Shown: one piece after another, positions 17,001 through 25,186 of the stretch
How positions within the stretch are numbered: the first letter of the stretch is position 1
Layout of the letters: each line of letters starts with the position of its first letter
Assembly (NCBI RefSeq): GCF_024628805.1
Contig: NZ_CP102382.1
Coordinates: forward strand, 682,001 to 746,000
Length of the DNA: 64,000 nt
DNA from: Paenimyroides aestuarii
GTDB taxonomy: Bacteria > Bacteroidota > Bacteroidia > Flavobacteriales > Flavobacteriaceae
Reading direction: 5' to 3'
Position numbers and translations under genes: made by a program
The notes under the pieces: model-generated
Seen by the model: only the letters and a program-made list of their open reading frames with translations
Told to the model about the DNA's origin: nothing
Databases searched by the model: none

Positions 17001-18904
17001 CTGTTCAGCATGTCAATCAACAACTCTAATTCCGATGAAATTTCGTTATTTGTTTGCTCTACTGCTTTGGTAGCAAACACTTTTTCAATAGCTGCAACTT
17101 GTTCTTTTTGTGCTGCCACTTTTTGCTCATAAGGCAACAAAGCTTCGTCTTGTAAAAGAAACTCAATAGTTTGATTGGATAAATCGTTCACAAGTTCTTG
17201 TAAACGCACTGTAAGAGCTTCGATTTTTTCCAAAGGCATATACCGCACATTTTTTAAGTCGATAAATTCGCCTTGCAACTTTCGGGCAACTGCGAGCAAG
17301 TGCACCAATTGATCTAGTGTTTCAACCGTGGTGCTGTTTACCTTAAAAAGAAGTTCTTCGAGATTTTTTTGGGCATTTTGGTACAATTCATCTGCATGTT
17401 TGCGTTGTGCCTGAACTTTTACAAATTCATCGATTGCCGTATTGGCCACTTCTTTTAACTGACTTAATGGTGTTCCTAAATCGTTTAGTGAAGCATCGTT
17501 AATCCAAAAATAAGAATCGAGCAAGGTGGTGGTTTTTTTGAGAATTTCTTCATATAAACCTTCATACGAATCTTCTTTGTTTGCTAGCTGAATCACTTCT
17601 TGCGCTTCTGCCATTGCCTGCACAATTTGTTTGTTGCCCACTTTGTATAAAGGGTCGTTTTTGCGTGCTTCGTTTTCTTTTAAAACAGCCATATAAGGCG
17701 TTTCCCAAATCTGCACCTGATGATGGCGCGTTGCATCGGGTTCGGTTTTAAAATAGGTTAAACTACCGTCTTTAAAAATAGTGAATCCGTTACAAACAAT
17801 GGGCGTTTCAACCGCTTGCTGAATAATATTATACGACATAAGAATGAACGTATTGCTTTCACGATGGTTAAAAACATATAGAAAATCTTCTCCGTTTGGC
17901 GATGCAATCTTGCGAAGAAACTGAACGTTTTCCAGCTGTGAATCGAAGACTTTGTGCGTGCCATTTTGCAGATAATATCCGTTTGAAAAAATGATTCCCT
18001 GATTATCTGGCAACAAAATCGCTGAATGATTAAGCGATGGAAGATTGATCACCTCTTTAGTGCGCAAATTGAAAACATAAGCCCGAAAATCTTCTTGATA
18101 CGGCTTGATGCGAACGGCTATTAAATTACCTAAATCGGCATAATAGTATTCGGCATCGTCTAATTGCTGGTCTAAATGAGTTACTTTTTCACTAAAAACA
18201 CCTTTACCTGTTTCCGTATTATCTTCAATTTTAAAAGTTATATCGCCGTGCAATGCTTCAATAAAAACTTTATCTAAAATTGAAATATGAGGGAATTTTC
18301 CTAAGCGGCGGTCTTCTAAATTGGTTTTAATCCATTGAAATTCAAATTGTGCAGGTTGCTTTACTTCATGAATGCTGCGATCATCTTGATAAATCAATTG
18401 GCCGTCTTTGATCAACCATTTAAAAGCCTTTAAGTCATCTACACTTTTACTTGTTTGAAAAATCATGTACAAGTAATTTTCAGTTTTTCGGAACTTTGAA
18501 AAGATAGAATCGCGGTAATATTTATAAAGATTTTGATAATCGGTTATAAAATTAGCATCGTTTATTAAATCTAATGATTGGGGTATAAATTGATTGTTTT
18601 CAAATTGATAAATACTAAAAACATCGTTCAGTTTTATTTCGGTTCGCAAACCAAAATGTACATTATACCCAAAAATACAAAGATTTTCTATAGCCACAAT
18701 TCCTCTAGCCGCACAGGTATTTTCTGTGTCGATACGCTGGTTGGCTTTCAATACAAAGTTGGTGGAGTTGAAAACTTCTTTGCGTGCATTGTTTAGCTGA
18801 CTCAGTCGGTTTAGCAATTCCTCTTTCTGTGCCTGAAGCCGACGTTTAATGATTTCGTAGGTTCCAGAATCGAGCTGTATGTTTTGATTTTCTTGCATAT
18901 TCAT
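14075..18904 (-). CDS. giant AAA+ 'DNA repair ATPase' of the flotillin/PspA cluster
   Basis: About 1609 residues. The first 1200 are mostly helical and coiled-coil-like, with a beta-rich N-terminal part (residues about 60-420). The AAA+ module is near the C-terminus: Walker A ISPPGYGKTTLMEYLAKTMG at about 1256-1275, Walker B NVMLYLDDIQ near 1322, and FCIVMAGNPY near 1365. Homologues are annotated as DNA repair ATPases, but linkage to flotillin, NfeD-like and PspA genes suggests a membrane-remodelling or stress role. I start at ATG 18,904; a TTG at 18,916 in the same frame lies inside a tandem repeat and is unlikely. Confidence 0.8.
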   Translation of the reverse strand: MNMQENQNIQLDSGTYEIIKRRLQAQKEELLNRLSQLNNARKEVFNSTNFVLKANQRIDTENTCAARGIVAIENLCIFGYNVHFGLRTEIKLNDVFSIYQFENNQFIPQSLDLINDANFITDYQNLYKYYRDSIFSKFRKTENYLYMIFQTSKSVDDLKAFKWLIKDGQLIYQDDRSIHEVKQPAQFEFQWIKTNLEDRRLGKFPHISILDKVFIEALHGDITFKIEDNTETGKGVFSEKVTHLDQQLDDAEYYYADLGNLIAVRIKPYQEDFRAYVFNLRTKEVINLPSLNHSAILLPDNQGIIFSNGYYLQNGTHKVFDSQLENVQFLRKIASPNGEDFLYVFNHRESNTFILMSYNIIQQAVETPIVCNGFTIFKDGSLTYFKTEPDATRHHQVQIWETPYMAVLKENEARKNDPLYKVGNKQIVQAMAEAQEVIQLANKEDSYEGLYEEILKKTTTLLDSYFWINDASLNDLGTPLSQLKEVANTAIDEFVKVQAQRKHADELYQNAQKNLEELLFKVNSTTVETLDQLVHLLAVARKLQGEFIDLKNVRYMPLEKIEALTVRLQELVNDLSNQTIEFLLQDEALLPYEQKVAAQKEQVAAIEKVFATKAVEQTNNEISSELELLIDMLNSLKIEDATQTTKIVEKISVIFSSLNEVRAQLSRKIQTLRNQEAGAEFAAQLTLLEQTVTNYLELATSAEKTDEYYTKVIVQLEELESKFADIDDFALKIADKRDEVVKAFHIKREQIVSQINKRADALEQIGLRVLKNIENKAETFTAKEAVLSFFASDLMVDKIRQLVTELKTLNDISKAENLENLLKKAQEDTLRILRDKKELYVNGENIIALGKHHFSVNTQALSLTLVNRNNELFYHLTGTSFYQKVQNEDLVNYKDIWNQELVSENSEVYRASYLAYQTFLARNQKDFQAENFINQSVEKKYSEGYIKGVHNHDALLIYNALAAVEDKLGALRYSISTRAIAQLFWHSLQDTVQQKLQAYVQSAHLVLKTFPNTPHYQSAIVQIQACFEQWETHLDLTKIDKKQVANYLFETFSLYNKFAVSETSTLLKQDFLRVLNDKRLAADFQNDVQNEQFSATDRYYLILNWLHAFVDEHVDLESYRKYIEEAAVLLLFSTEEYQLIFANDAIEVNDLKGNHNSLQNGLFQIDYYEFTEKLADFTQHKAPRFEAFVQLKNQLSSSYEKSLKINELQPKVLTSFVRNKLINEVYFPLIGNNLAKQLGTAGDNKRTARMGMLLLISPPGYGKTTLMEYLAKTMGLHFVKVNGPTIGHSITSIDPLEAKTSGEREELKKINLSFEMADNVMLYLDDIQHLSSEFLQKFISLADGQRKIDGIFDGESKTYDLRGKRFCIVMAGNPYTESGSKFQIPDMLANRADVYNLGDVIGDTEHLFHLSLLENAAVENKYLEKIVSKSFTDFYTLVDFVTQNAEQLPDLEGNYSKQEIDDFVAVMKHLITIRNLVIKVNQEYIQSAAMQDAYRTEPAFKMQGSYRNMNKLVAQVVPMMNEKEINDLMLTHYESESQTLTADTESNLLKLKELAGLLTTNEKIRWHEIKEMFRKNNKHGGLAKDDKVFAEMLNLNENLEGIIKVIKEK

Positions 18905-18913
18905 TTTGTTTAT

Positions 18914-18993
18914 CAAGGCGTTGCCTTATCTTACAAGGCGATGCCTTATCTCCCAAGGCGATGCCATATCTCACAAGGCGATGCCATTGGGCT
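18914..18993. repeat. four tandem copies of a 20-bp palindromic repeat
   Basis: CAAGGCG begins at 18,914, 18,934, 18,954 and 18,974, an exact 20-bp period, with unit CAAGGCGATGCCTTATCTCC and few differences. Each unit contains AAGGC...GCCTT, so each can form a small hairpin. It lies at the very start of the ATPase gene's upstream region, between it and the REP-associated transposase. Confidence 0.85.
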
Positions 18994-19060
18994 ATTATAT
19001 GTTTTCCTTTCAGGGAAAATTCTTACCATTTCTTAAGGCTGAAGGCCTTTTCTATGTGAA

Positions 19061-19079
19061 CCCAAGGCAACGCCTTGGG
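19061..19079. repeat. REP-like palindrome next to a REP-associated transposase
   Basis: CCCAAGGCAACGCCTTGGG is an 8-bp stem with a 3-nt loop, followed by GGGCTGACATC and a second small hairpin (GCCCTGAAAGGGC near 19,102). A related CCTTGGGTTGATAC motif lies on the other side of the transposase gene near 19,608. Palindromes sharing AAGGC with the 20-bp tandem repeats suggest one common origin. Confidence 0.6.
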
Positions 19080-19123
19080 CTGACATCAATATCTAGACTT
19101 CGCCCTGAAAGGGCAGCATATAG

Positions 19124-19576
19124 TCACTTCCACAAGTAGTTCTCATCAAAATCAACCATATATTCCGACAAAAACTTCACATATTCATCCTGAGTAGAAA
19201 TCTTTTTATGATGTTCCTTCTGGTTTTCAATGTAATTTTTCACACGTTCCAAAACAGATTGACTAACCGAAAACCCGCCATATCCTCCTTGCCAAGCAAA
19301 ACTTTGAAATTTAGCATCTTTGGTTTTAATCCATCTACTGCTGTTTCGTTTAATTTCTTCTACTAATTTTGCTAAAGCGATATTCTTGGACATTGCTGCC
19401 AAAATATGAATGTGATCTTCTGTTCCTCCAATTTTTATAGGAATTGATTCATTTTTCTTAATGATTCCTCCGATAAATGCATACAATTCCTTCTCTATTT
19501 CTGGACTGATCAGAGGTTGATTGTGTTTGGTATGAAACACAATATGTACGTACAATTTTGATAAGGATTGCGCCAT
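19124..19576 (-). CDS. REP-associated tyrosine (IS200-like) transposase
   Basis: 150 residues of the Y1/HUH single-strand transposase family: the HUH motif is DHIHIL (residues about 53-58) and the catalytic tyrosine is in VKNYIENQKEHH (about 113-124), with AWQGGYGGFSVS between. The size and nearby REP-like palindromes on both sides fit the REP-associated class rather than an autonomous IS. It looks intact. It splits the ATPase gene from the flotillin gene, which are otherwise collinear, so it is probably a later arrival. Confidence 0.85.
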   Translation of the reverse strand: MAQSLSKLYVHIVFHTKHNQPLISPEIEKELYAFIGGIIKKNESIPIKIGGTEDHIHILAAMSKNIALAKLVEEIKRNSSRWIKTKDAKFQSFAWQGGYGGFSVSQSVLERVKNYIENQKEHHKKISTQDEYVKFLSEYMVDFDENYLWK

Positions 19577-19643
19577 AATCTGATTATCATTACTTCATCA
19601 ATATACCTTGGGTTGATACAGATTCCCTTTCAGAAAAGTTTAC

Positions 19644-21761
19644 CTACAACTTCTTGTTTGATATACCCAGGTTTTTTGCCAAGCCAAATAGCGAATTAAT
19701 AAAACCAGCATCTTCTTCATTGTTTTGGCTGCTTGCTGCTTGTTGCAATTTCATTAAGGCTGCCGAAACGGTAAGGTTTTTAATATCGTTTGATGAAATA
19801 CCGTATTTATCAGCCATGCCACGAATTTTCTCTGCTAAATCGCCTTTTCCATCTGGTCCCAATAACGATTCTTTTATATCTAACGCATGTTGCGAATTGT
19901 TGATTAAGTGATCAAATCCTTTTGAGTTAGAAACCTGACGAACAATGTTTTCAAAGAACATGGTTTCGCCACCAACGATATCAATTTTAGCTGTTTTCAA
20001 CGCTTCAGATAATACTTCGGCTTGTGCAGATGCAATATCTTTTTGGATATTGATATGCGCCAACTCTATTTCTTTTTCTTTTTGTAGTTGTAGTTTAAAC
20101 TCTTCGTGTTCTTTACCAACGCCGTCTAATTTTTTCATAGCTTCGGCTTTTTCTTCAATACCTTTAGCTTCTGCTAGTGCTTTTTCGCGAACAACTTCGG
20201 CTTGTGCCAAACCTTCTTTACGCATTGCTTCGGCTTTAATTTCGATAACCGCAGCGGTTTTTGTTCCTTGAATTTCTTCGGCTTCGGCTTTTGCAATCAT
20301 TACTTCTGCTTCTGATAATCCAATGGCAGCTTCTTCTTTCGCTTGTGCTTCGGCAATAATTTTACGTGCTTCGGCTTCTTTTGCAGCTGCTTCTTTCTTC
20401 GCTTCGGCATCGATCAATACTTCTTGAGCTTTGCGTTCTGCAACTAATTTTTCTGCTTCGGCATCGATTACTTTTTTCTCTTTTTCTTGCTCTGCTGCGA
20501 TTTTAGACGCTTCGGCTGCTTTTACGGTGGCAATTAAACGCTCTTCTGCTTCTTGCGATGCTGCAATTACGCCCGCTTGCTTTTTACGTTCCACTTCGCG
20601 ATACACTTCAACGTCGCGCACATTTTGCTGCTCTTCTACCACGCCTTTTTCTAGCTGAACACGCTCTTTAATCACATTTTGAATAGATTTTTTTTCGGTT
20701 TCAATTGATCGCTCTTTATCAATCTGTGCCAAGGTAACAATACGTTCTCTTTCGGTTTGCTCTAATGCACGGTCTTTTTCTACACGCTCTGTTTCAATGG
20801 CATCTGTACGGATTTTATTCTTCTCTGCAATAATAATTTGACGCAGTTTGTTTTCTTCCTGTACAGCCAATTGTTCTTCGGTTGAAATGCGCACGGTTTG
20901 CGATTTTAAACGTTCTTCTTCGCGCACTTTTGCAATTTCTGCTTCTTCGCGTGCTTTGATATTATCGATTTCTCGTTTTTGGCGTTCTTCTTTTTCTGCC
21001 AACTGACGCTCTAATTCTAGAATGGCTTCGCGCGCTTCTACGTTTTGTTTTTTGATTACTTTTTCTTCTTCCCGACGAATTAAATTGGCATTCATGTTTT
21101 GTTTTGCCGTTAATTCGGTGATTTTTTTAATTCCTTCTGAATCTAAAATATTGTTTGCGCTTAAAAACTGTAATTCAGTTTGTTCTAAATAATCAATGGC
21201 GCAATCGTCTAAAATATACCCGTTTAGATCGGTACCAATAATATTTAAAATTTCATCGCGAAATTCACGTCTGGCTTCATATAGTTCGATAAAATCGAAT
21301 TTTTTACCCACGGTTTTTAATGCTTCTGAAAACTTTGATTCAAAAATACTTTTCAACGTTTCGGGTTCACTTGCGCGGTCGCATCCTAGATTTTGAGCCA
21401 CATTGATGACATCGTCAACCGATTTGTTTACGCGCACGAAAAATGCTACTTTAATGTCGGCACGAATGTTGTCTTTACAAATTAAGCCATCGTGTTGCAT
21501 ACGCCCAATTTCGATTTTTTTTACCGAAATATCCATTATTTCCATTTTGTGGAATACCGGAATTACATACATTCCTTTGTTAAAAGCTACTTTAGAGCCG
21601 CCAATACCTGTACGAACAATTGCTTTTCCTTGTGGAATTTTTTTGTAGAACATGCTTAGTACTACAAAAAACGAAAGGATTAGGAATACAATTACGCCAA
21701 GTGCTAATAAAATTACGCCAGACACGCCCGAAAGCCCGTCGATAATTAATAATTTGTTCAT
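19644..21761 (-). CDS. flotillin-like SPFH/Band 7 protein
   Basis: 705 residues. One N-terminal membrane helix (VILLALGVIVFLILSFFVVL, residues about 16-35) is followed by an SPFH domain (about 45-210: GKAIVRTG, FNKGMYVIPVFHKMEIMDIS, IKVAFFVRV). A very long Ala/Glu/Lys coiled coil (about 220-560) carries many EAEK-type repeats, and a C-terminal flotillin tail follows. Bacterial flotillins organise ordered membrane domains and often pair with NfeD-like proteins; exactly such a gene precedes this one by 11 bp. The length and domain order are typical of the YqiK-type group. Confidence 0.88.
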   Translation of the reverse strand: MNKLLIIDGLSGVSGVILLALGVIVFLILSFFVVLSMFYKKIPQGKAIVRTGIGGSKVAFNKGMYVIPVFHKMEIMDISVKKIEIGRMQHDGLICKDNIRADIKVAFFVRVNKSVDDVINVAQNLGCDRASEPETLKSIFESKFSEALKTVGKKFDFIELYEARREFRDEILNIIGTDLNGYILDDCAIDYLEQTELQFLSANNILDSEGIKKITELTAKQNMNANLIRREEEKVIKKQNVEAREAILELERQLAEKEERQKREIDNIKAREEAEIAKVREEERLKSQTVRISTEEQLAVQEENKLRQIIIAEKNKIRTDAIETERVEKDRALEQTERERIVTLAQIDKERSIETEKKSIQNVIKERVQLEKGVVEEQQNVRDVEVYREVERKKQAGVIAASQEAEERLIATVKAAEASKIAAEQEKEKKVIDAEAEKLVAERKAQEVLIDAEAKKEAAAKEAEARKIIAEAQAKEEAAIGLSEAEVMIAKAEAEEIQGTKTAAVIEIKAEAMRKEGLAQAEVVREKALAEAKGIEEKAEAMKKLDGVGKEHEEFKLQLQKEKEIELAHINIQKDIASAQAEVLSEALKTAKIDIVGGETMFFENIVRQVSNSKGFDHLINNSQHALDIKESLLGPDGKGDLAEKIRGMADKYGISSNDIKNLTVSAALMKLQQAASSQNNEEDAGFINSLFGLAKNLGISNKKL

Positions 21762-21772
21762 TGATAAAAAAG

Positions 21773-22429
21773 TTAGTTTATATTATGTAGGGTTATATTT
21801 GGTTTTACTTCGTAGATATTGTTTTCTACGCTTTTGATAATCATTACTTCGGCACCATATTCAATGCGGATGCCTTGATAGCTTTTTACATTTAACCGAA
21901 AAACATCATTTTGAATAACAACTTCTAAAATACCCATCTTGTTGTTTTCAATGGTTGATTTCAATGTGCCGGTTCTTCCTAAAAAATCAATCGATTCGTC
22001 GCCGTTGTAGCCTAAATTTTTATACATTTTTACTAATGGTTTGGTTACAAAATGCATGATGATATAGGTAATTATAAAAACCGGAATGAGTATTAAAACC
22101 GATTTCATACCCCAACTTGCTAATCCTAAAAAAATAGAAGACAGCAAAGTAAGAATCCAACCGATGAATTTAAAAAGGGTAACGATTACCATTAAAGGCA
22201 TTTTACCGATATTGATAAATTCCATTACTTTAGAACCGAACGACATTTCGGCATCGGTTTCGGCAGCAACTTCTCCATCGGCCACATCACCCATGTGAAA
22301 TTCTGCATCGGTATCCATTCCATCACCCGAAAAAAACATAAAAACCCAGTACAGCAAAGATATTCCTGTAAGCACGGTCATGATTCCGTTTGATAAGGGG
22401 TGAAATAAAAGGTTTAAAAGTTCGGTCAT
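21773..22429 (-). CDS. NfeD-like (YqiJ-type) membrane protein with OB-fold tail
   Basis: 218 residues with three or four hydrophobic segments (about 17-34, 73-115, 118-145) and a C-terminal soluble beta-rich part (FLGRTGTLKSTIENNKMGIL, then VMIIKSVENNIYEVKPN) of the OB-fold kind found in NfeD/YqiJ proteins. These act with flotillins, and this gene sits directly upstream of a flotillin gene in an apparent operon. The acidic insertion MGDVADGEVAAETDAEM between the first helices is typical of this subgroup. Confidence 0.75.
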   Translation of the reverse strand: MTELLNLLFHPLSNGIMTVLTGISLLYWVFMFFSGDGMDTDAEFHMGDVADGEVAAETDAEMSFGSKVMEFINIGKMPLMVIVTLFKFIGWILTLLSSIFLGLASWGMKSVLILIPVFIITYIIMHFVTKPLVKMYKNLGYNGDESIDFLGRTGTLKSTIENNKMGILEVVIQNDVFRLNVKSYQGIRIEYGAEVMIIKSVENNIYEVKPNITLHNIN

Positions 22430-22441
22430 TTTTTATAATTG

Positions 22442-22633
22442 TTATATTTCTCGTTTGAAAGTTAGATGAAAACTGTAAGATGTTCCGCCAGTGTCTAAAC
22501 TTTCTTTTGTCACTAATTCCCAGCCTTGACTGCCCATATCGTTTAAAATTTTATCAATTTCAACAATATCGAATTTCCAACTCCAAGTGCCTTTTGGTTT
22601 AATTTCTATGGTTTTATATTCAAATCGCTTCAT
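22442..22633 (-). CDS. DUF4177-like small protein
   Basis: A 63-residue protein. FEYKTIEI at the start and MGSQGWELVTKES in the middle are the two conserved blocks of the DUF4177 family, which is widespread and of unknown function. It lies 12 bp before the NfeD-like gene in the membrane-stress operon. Confidence 0.7.
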   Translation of the reverse strand: MKRFEYKTIEIKPKGTWSWKFDIVEIDKILNDMGSQGWELVTKESLDTGGTSYSFHLTFKREI

Positions 22634-22756
22634 AAAAATGTTTTAATTTATTATTAATCCTTTTGAATTATTAATTGAACGAAGAAAACATTAGAGATTC
22701 CTCCTACGTCGGAATGACACACTTTACGCTAAAAACTAATAGCTAAACAACTGTTT
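22634..22756. other. spacer in the stress operon with a small palindromic element
   Basis: This 123-bp gap contains GATTCCTCCTACGTCGGAAT (from 22,695), a short ATTCC/GGAAT inverted repeat of a kind often scattered in intergenic DNA. No promoter is clear. It may separate the PspA transcript from the downstream genes. Confidence 0.3.
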
Positions 22757-23449
22757 TTACATGCCCAATTGTTTTTTTAAAGCCTCTAAATCGGCATCGG
22801 CAGAATGGTTGTTCAATGCTTGATCTATCTCGTCTGAAGCATTGGTTTGATTGTTTGCCATTTCGCCATAAGCCTTTGCCAAAGCTTCGTCTTCTTCAGC
22901 TTTTTCTTTCATTCGTTCCAACATGCTAATGGTGCTGTTTGAATCCATTTTTGCTAATTGTTTGTTTACAATTTTTGTTGCGTTTGCCACCCGAACACGT
23001 GCTTTAATGGTTGCCAATTCGCTTTCCCATTTGTTGATGTTGTATTTTAACACTTCAATGTTTTTGTGCACTTCGTTTGCCGAATCTTCGTGTGCATTTG
23101 CTTGATTTTCCAAGGTTTCGGCTTCAATTATATGTTGCTTTTTTAAATGCAATGCTTCTTTCGCCAAACGTTCGGCCAAATCGGCTTCCAATTCGTTTTT
23201 TTGAAGCTTTTGAAGCAACAAAATGGCTTTGCTTTCATAATCGGCAGCTGCGTTTCTTTTTTCTTCTGCCGCATTAAAAGTGCGAATTGCCAATGCTTTC
23301 ACTTTTGCATAAGCTTCCATTGCTTGATCTAAATCTTGCTTCATTTCACGGATTCCTTGTTCGGTCATTTTAACAGGATCCTCCATTTTATCAACCACCG
23401 CATGTATCTCGGCCTGACCTATTCTAAAAATTCGCTTAAAAATACTCAT
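22757..23449 (-). CDS. PspA/IM30 family membrane-stress protein
   Basis: 230 residues, nearly all helical. The N-terminus MSIFKRIFRIGQAEIHAVVD is an amphipathic helix, followed by the family's KMEDPVKMTEQGIREMKQDL. Long coiled coils with AKEALHLKKQH follow, and a short terminal helix ends LEALKKQLGM. PspA/IM30 proteins assemble into ESCRT-III-like rods on damaged membranes. Neighbours (YjfI/YbjN-like upstream, NfeD-like and flotillin downstream) match known PspA contexts, including the E. coli yjfIJ arrangement. Confidence 0.9.
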   Translation of the reverse strand: MSIFKRIFRIGQAEIHAVVDKMEDPVKMTEQGIREMKQDLDQAMEAYAKVKALAIRTFNAAEEKRNAAADYESKAILLLQKLQKNELEADLAERLAKEALHLKKQHIIEAETLENQANAHEDSANEVHKNIEVLKYNINKWESELATIKARVRVANATKIVNKQLAKMDSNSTISMLERMKEKAEEDEALAKAYGEMANNQTNASDEIDQALNNHSADADLEALKKQLGM

Positions 23450-23520
23450 ATCTTTTAATTTTTTAATTATTTATTCCACTTTCACTGTATCATTTTTTAA
23501 AAAAACTATTTGTAAAAGTT

Positions 23521-23907
23521 TTACTTTGAAAATTTTATCAGTTGTTCAGAATACTCACTCAACAACAAGCTTAATGAATTCAATGCTGCATCAAATTCAT
23601 TAAAATCTAAATTGTGAATTTGCAAGGTATATCTAAAGATTACCTTTGAACCATCATCTGTAAGTGCAAAAGCACCATGAATAATATCTCTGTTTTTCAT
23701 AAGCAGGCTTTTAAATATTTGTAAATTGTCTGCCTGCAAAGTGAACAGGTATTGCTCAAAAATTAACACCGGTGTGGCCACACCAACGATTAAGTTTTGA
23801 ACACCGTCTGCCAGATTTTCTATTACGAAAATACCTTCTTCTTTACTTTTATATTTGATACTATATCCGGTATCTAAAATATATTTTTCGACGTTTAAAA
23901 AATGCAT
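23521..23907 (-). CDS. YjfI (DUF2170)/YbjN-like protein upstream of PspA
   Basis: 128 residues, alpha/beta, with no signal or membrane segment. The pattern FKSLLMKNRDIIHGAFALTD near residue 64, followed by a hydrophobic strand and a helical C-terminus, resembles YjfI/DUF2170 and more loosely YbjN-type chaperone-like folds. Such genes recur beside PspA. Assignment to one of the two families is uncertain. It is divergently transcribed from an XRE regulator across a 90-bp intergenic region. Confidence 0.55.
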   Translation of the reverse strand: MHFLNVEKYILDTGYSIKYKSKEEGIFVIENLADGVQNLIVGVATPVLIFEQYLFTLQADNLQIFKSLLMKNRDIIHGAFALTDDGSKVIFRYTLQIHNLDFNEFDAALNSLSLLLSEYSEQLIKFSK

Positions 23908-23933
23908 TGTAAATTAATTTTGTATCTTGCACA

Positions 23934-23952
23934 TATCTTTTGCATAAAGATA
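23934..23952. promoter_or_regulatory. 19-bp palindrome between divergent stress-cluster genes
   Basis: TATCTTTTGCATAAAGATA has perfect 7-bp arms around TGCAT and is centred in the 90-bp divergent region. A partial copy (TGTATCTTGCACATATC) overlaps it on the left. It is a good candidate binding site for the XRE protein encoded to the right, which would control both directions. Confidence 0.5.
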
Positions 23953-23997
23953 CTACTTTTTGCAAATATAATTAGCAATTTTTTAATTTTTTTTGAA

Positions 23998-24660
23998 ATG
24001 AGTAAAATAGGTTACAATATAAAGAAGTTACGAAATGTAAAAAATTTGAGTCAACAAGCTTTTGCAGAACTATTTAGCTTAACACGTGGCAATATTTCTT
24101 CGTATGAAGAACAGCGTGCTGAACCCAAATTAGAAAGCGTTATAAAAATTGCTAATTATTTTAGCATACCATTGGAACATTTACTGACAAAACAACTCTC
24201 AGTAAACGAAATATTGAATTTTAACGACTATTTTAAGGAAGAAAGTCAAAAAAAATTGCAAAAAAATTTTACAAATATTCCCTTTATATCGCGCGAAGCC
24301 ATTCATCATATTAAAGAAGGAACTTTTGATATGCAGCGATTAGAACTGATTACGTTTCCCATGTATAGCTCGAACAAGTTTATTGCTTTGGAATTTACGC
24401 ACGAAATTGCTGCGCCTGCAAGTATGAATATGCCCGAATATACCATTTTGTTTTTTGAACAAGTACAAATTGATACATTGCACACCCTAAACAATCAGTA
24501 CGGAATGTTTTTAACATCCAACGAAATTTTTATTGGCACTTATAATCAAAATCAATCCACAATCAATTTGAAACTAAACGAATGGAAATCGGAAGATTTT
24601 AATACTGAAAACCTGCAAAGCTTTTGGAAATTATACGCTAAATTTGAAAAAAAAATATAA
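23998..24660 (+). CDS. XRE-family transcriptional regulator
   Basis: About 220 residues. A helix-turn-helix occupies residues 5-60 (IGYNIKKLRNVKNLSQQAFA, then LTRGNISSYEEQRAEP, IANYFSIPLEHLL). The C-terminal 150 residues resemble the LexA/CI-like peptidase fold positionally (FISREAIHHI, MNMPEYTILFFEQ), but no catalytic Ser-Lys pair is evident, so a ligand-sensing role is more likely. The ORF is open further upstream to 23,902, but the first 32 codons would be hydrophobic promoter-region sequence; ATG 23,998 is the natural start. Confidence 0.75.
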   Translation: MSKIGYNIKKLRNVKNLSQQAFAELFSLTRGNISSYEEQRAEPKLESVIKIANYFSIPLEHLLTKQLSVNEILNFNDYFKEESQKKLQKNFTNIPFISREAIHHIKEGTFDMQRLELITFPMYSSNKFIALEFTHEIAAPASMNMPEYTILFFEQVQIDTLHTLNNQYGMFLTSNEIFIGTYNQNQSTINLKLNEWKSEDFNTENLQSFWKLYAKFEKKI

Positions 24661-24661
24661 A

Positions 24662-25120
24662 ATGGTTCAGTCAAAATTAAGTAACACCGCCTATTTTTAC
24701 AGTTTATTAATTTTAAGTTTTCCGGTTTTAACGGCCTTTATTGTCAACAAATTTTTACGCATGTTTCAAGACACTTGGCATTGGGGCTTAACGGTATTTT
24801 TGGTTCTGTGCGGATTGGTAAGTTTGTTTGTTGTTATTTGGGGCTTTTTTATTGAAATGAACCTGCGCATGGCAACTGTAAAAATTTCCAACAACACCAT
24901 TGAAGTAAAACAACTGTTGGGATTTGGCACTAAAAAGATTTTTCAGATGGATGCTATTGATGGTTTTGCCATTCGCGATTTTAAACAACGAGCACAATAC
25001 CACGAATATTGTTATTTGATTCAAGACAAAAAAGCAATTGCCGTTTTTTCGAGTTTGTATTACAAAAACTACATGGAAGTGCGCGATGAACTGCAACAGC
25101 ACTTAGTGCTTTTGAAGTAG
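24662..25120 (+). CDS. two-helix membrane protein with PH-like domain
   Basis: 152 residues with two hydrophobic helices (about 10-32 and 42-66), then a soluble part (ATVKISNNTIEVKQLLGFGT, KKIFQMDAIDGFAI) resembling a bacterial PH-like domain. ATG at 24,662 lies 1 bp after the regulator's stop, implying co-transcription; an in-frame TTG at 24,644 overlaps the regulator and is less likely. No specific family recognised. Confidence 0.5.
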   Translation: MVQSKLSNTAYFYSLLILSFPVLTAFIVNKFLRMFQDTWHWGLTVFLVLCGLVSLFVVIWGFFIEMNLRMATVKISNNTIEVKQLLGFGTKKIFQMDAIDGFAIRDFKQRAQYHEYCYLIQDKKAIAVFSSLYYKNYMEVRDELQQHLVLLK

Positions 25121-25186
25121 ATTTTTCTTTTATTTCATAAACATATATATCCTAGTCAATTTAAAGAATTAATAAAAAAACACTCA

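Noticed and set aside
18914-18993. CRISPR array
   Set aside because: The 20-bp units are contiguous, without spacers, and no cas genes are present.
24644-24661. TTG start of the PH-like membrane protein
   Set aside because: ATG at 24,662 lies directly after the upstream stop and before the first helix; the extra six codons are poly-Lys from an A run.
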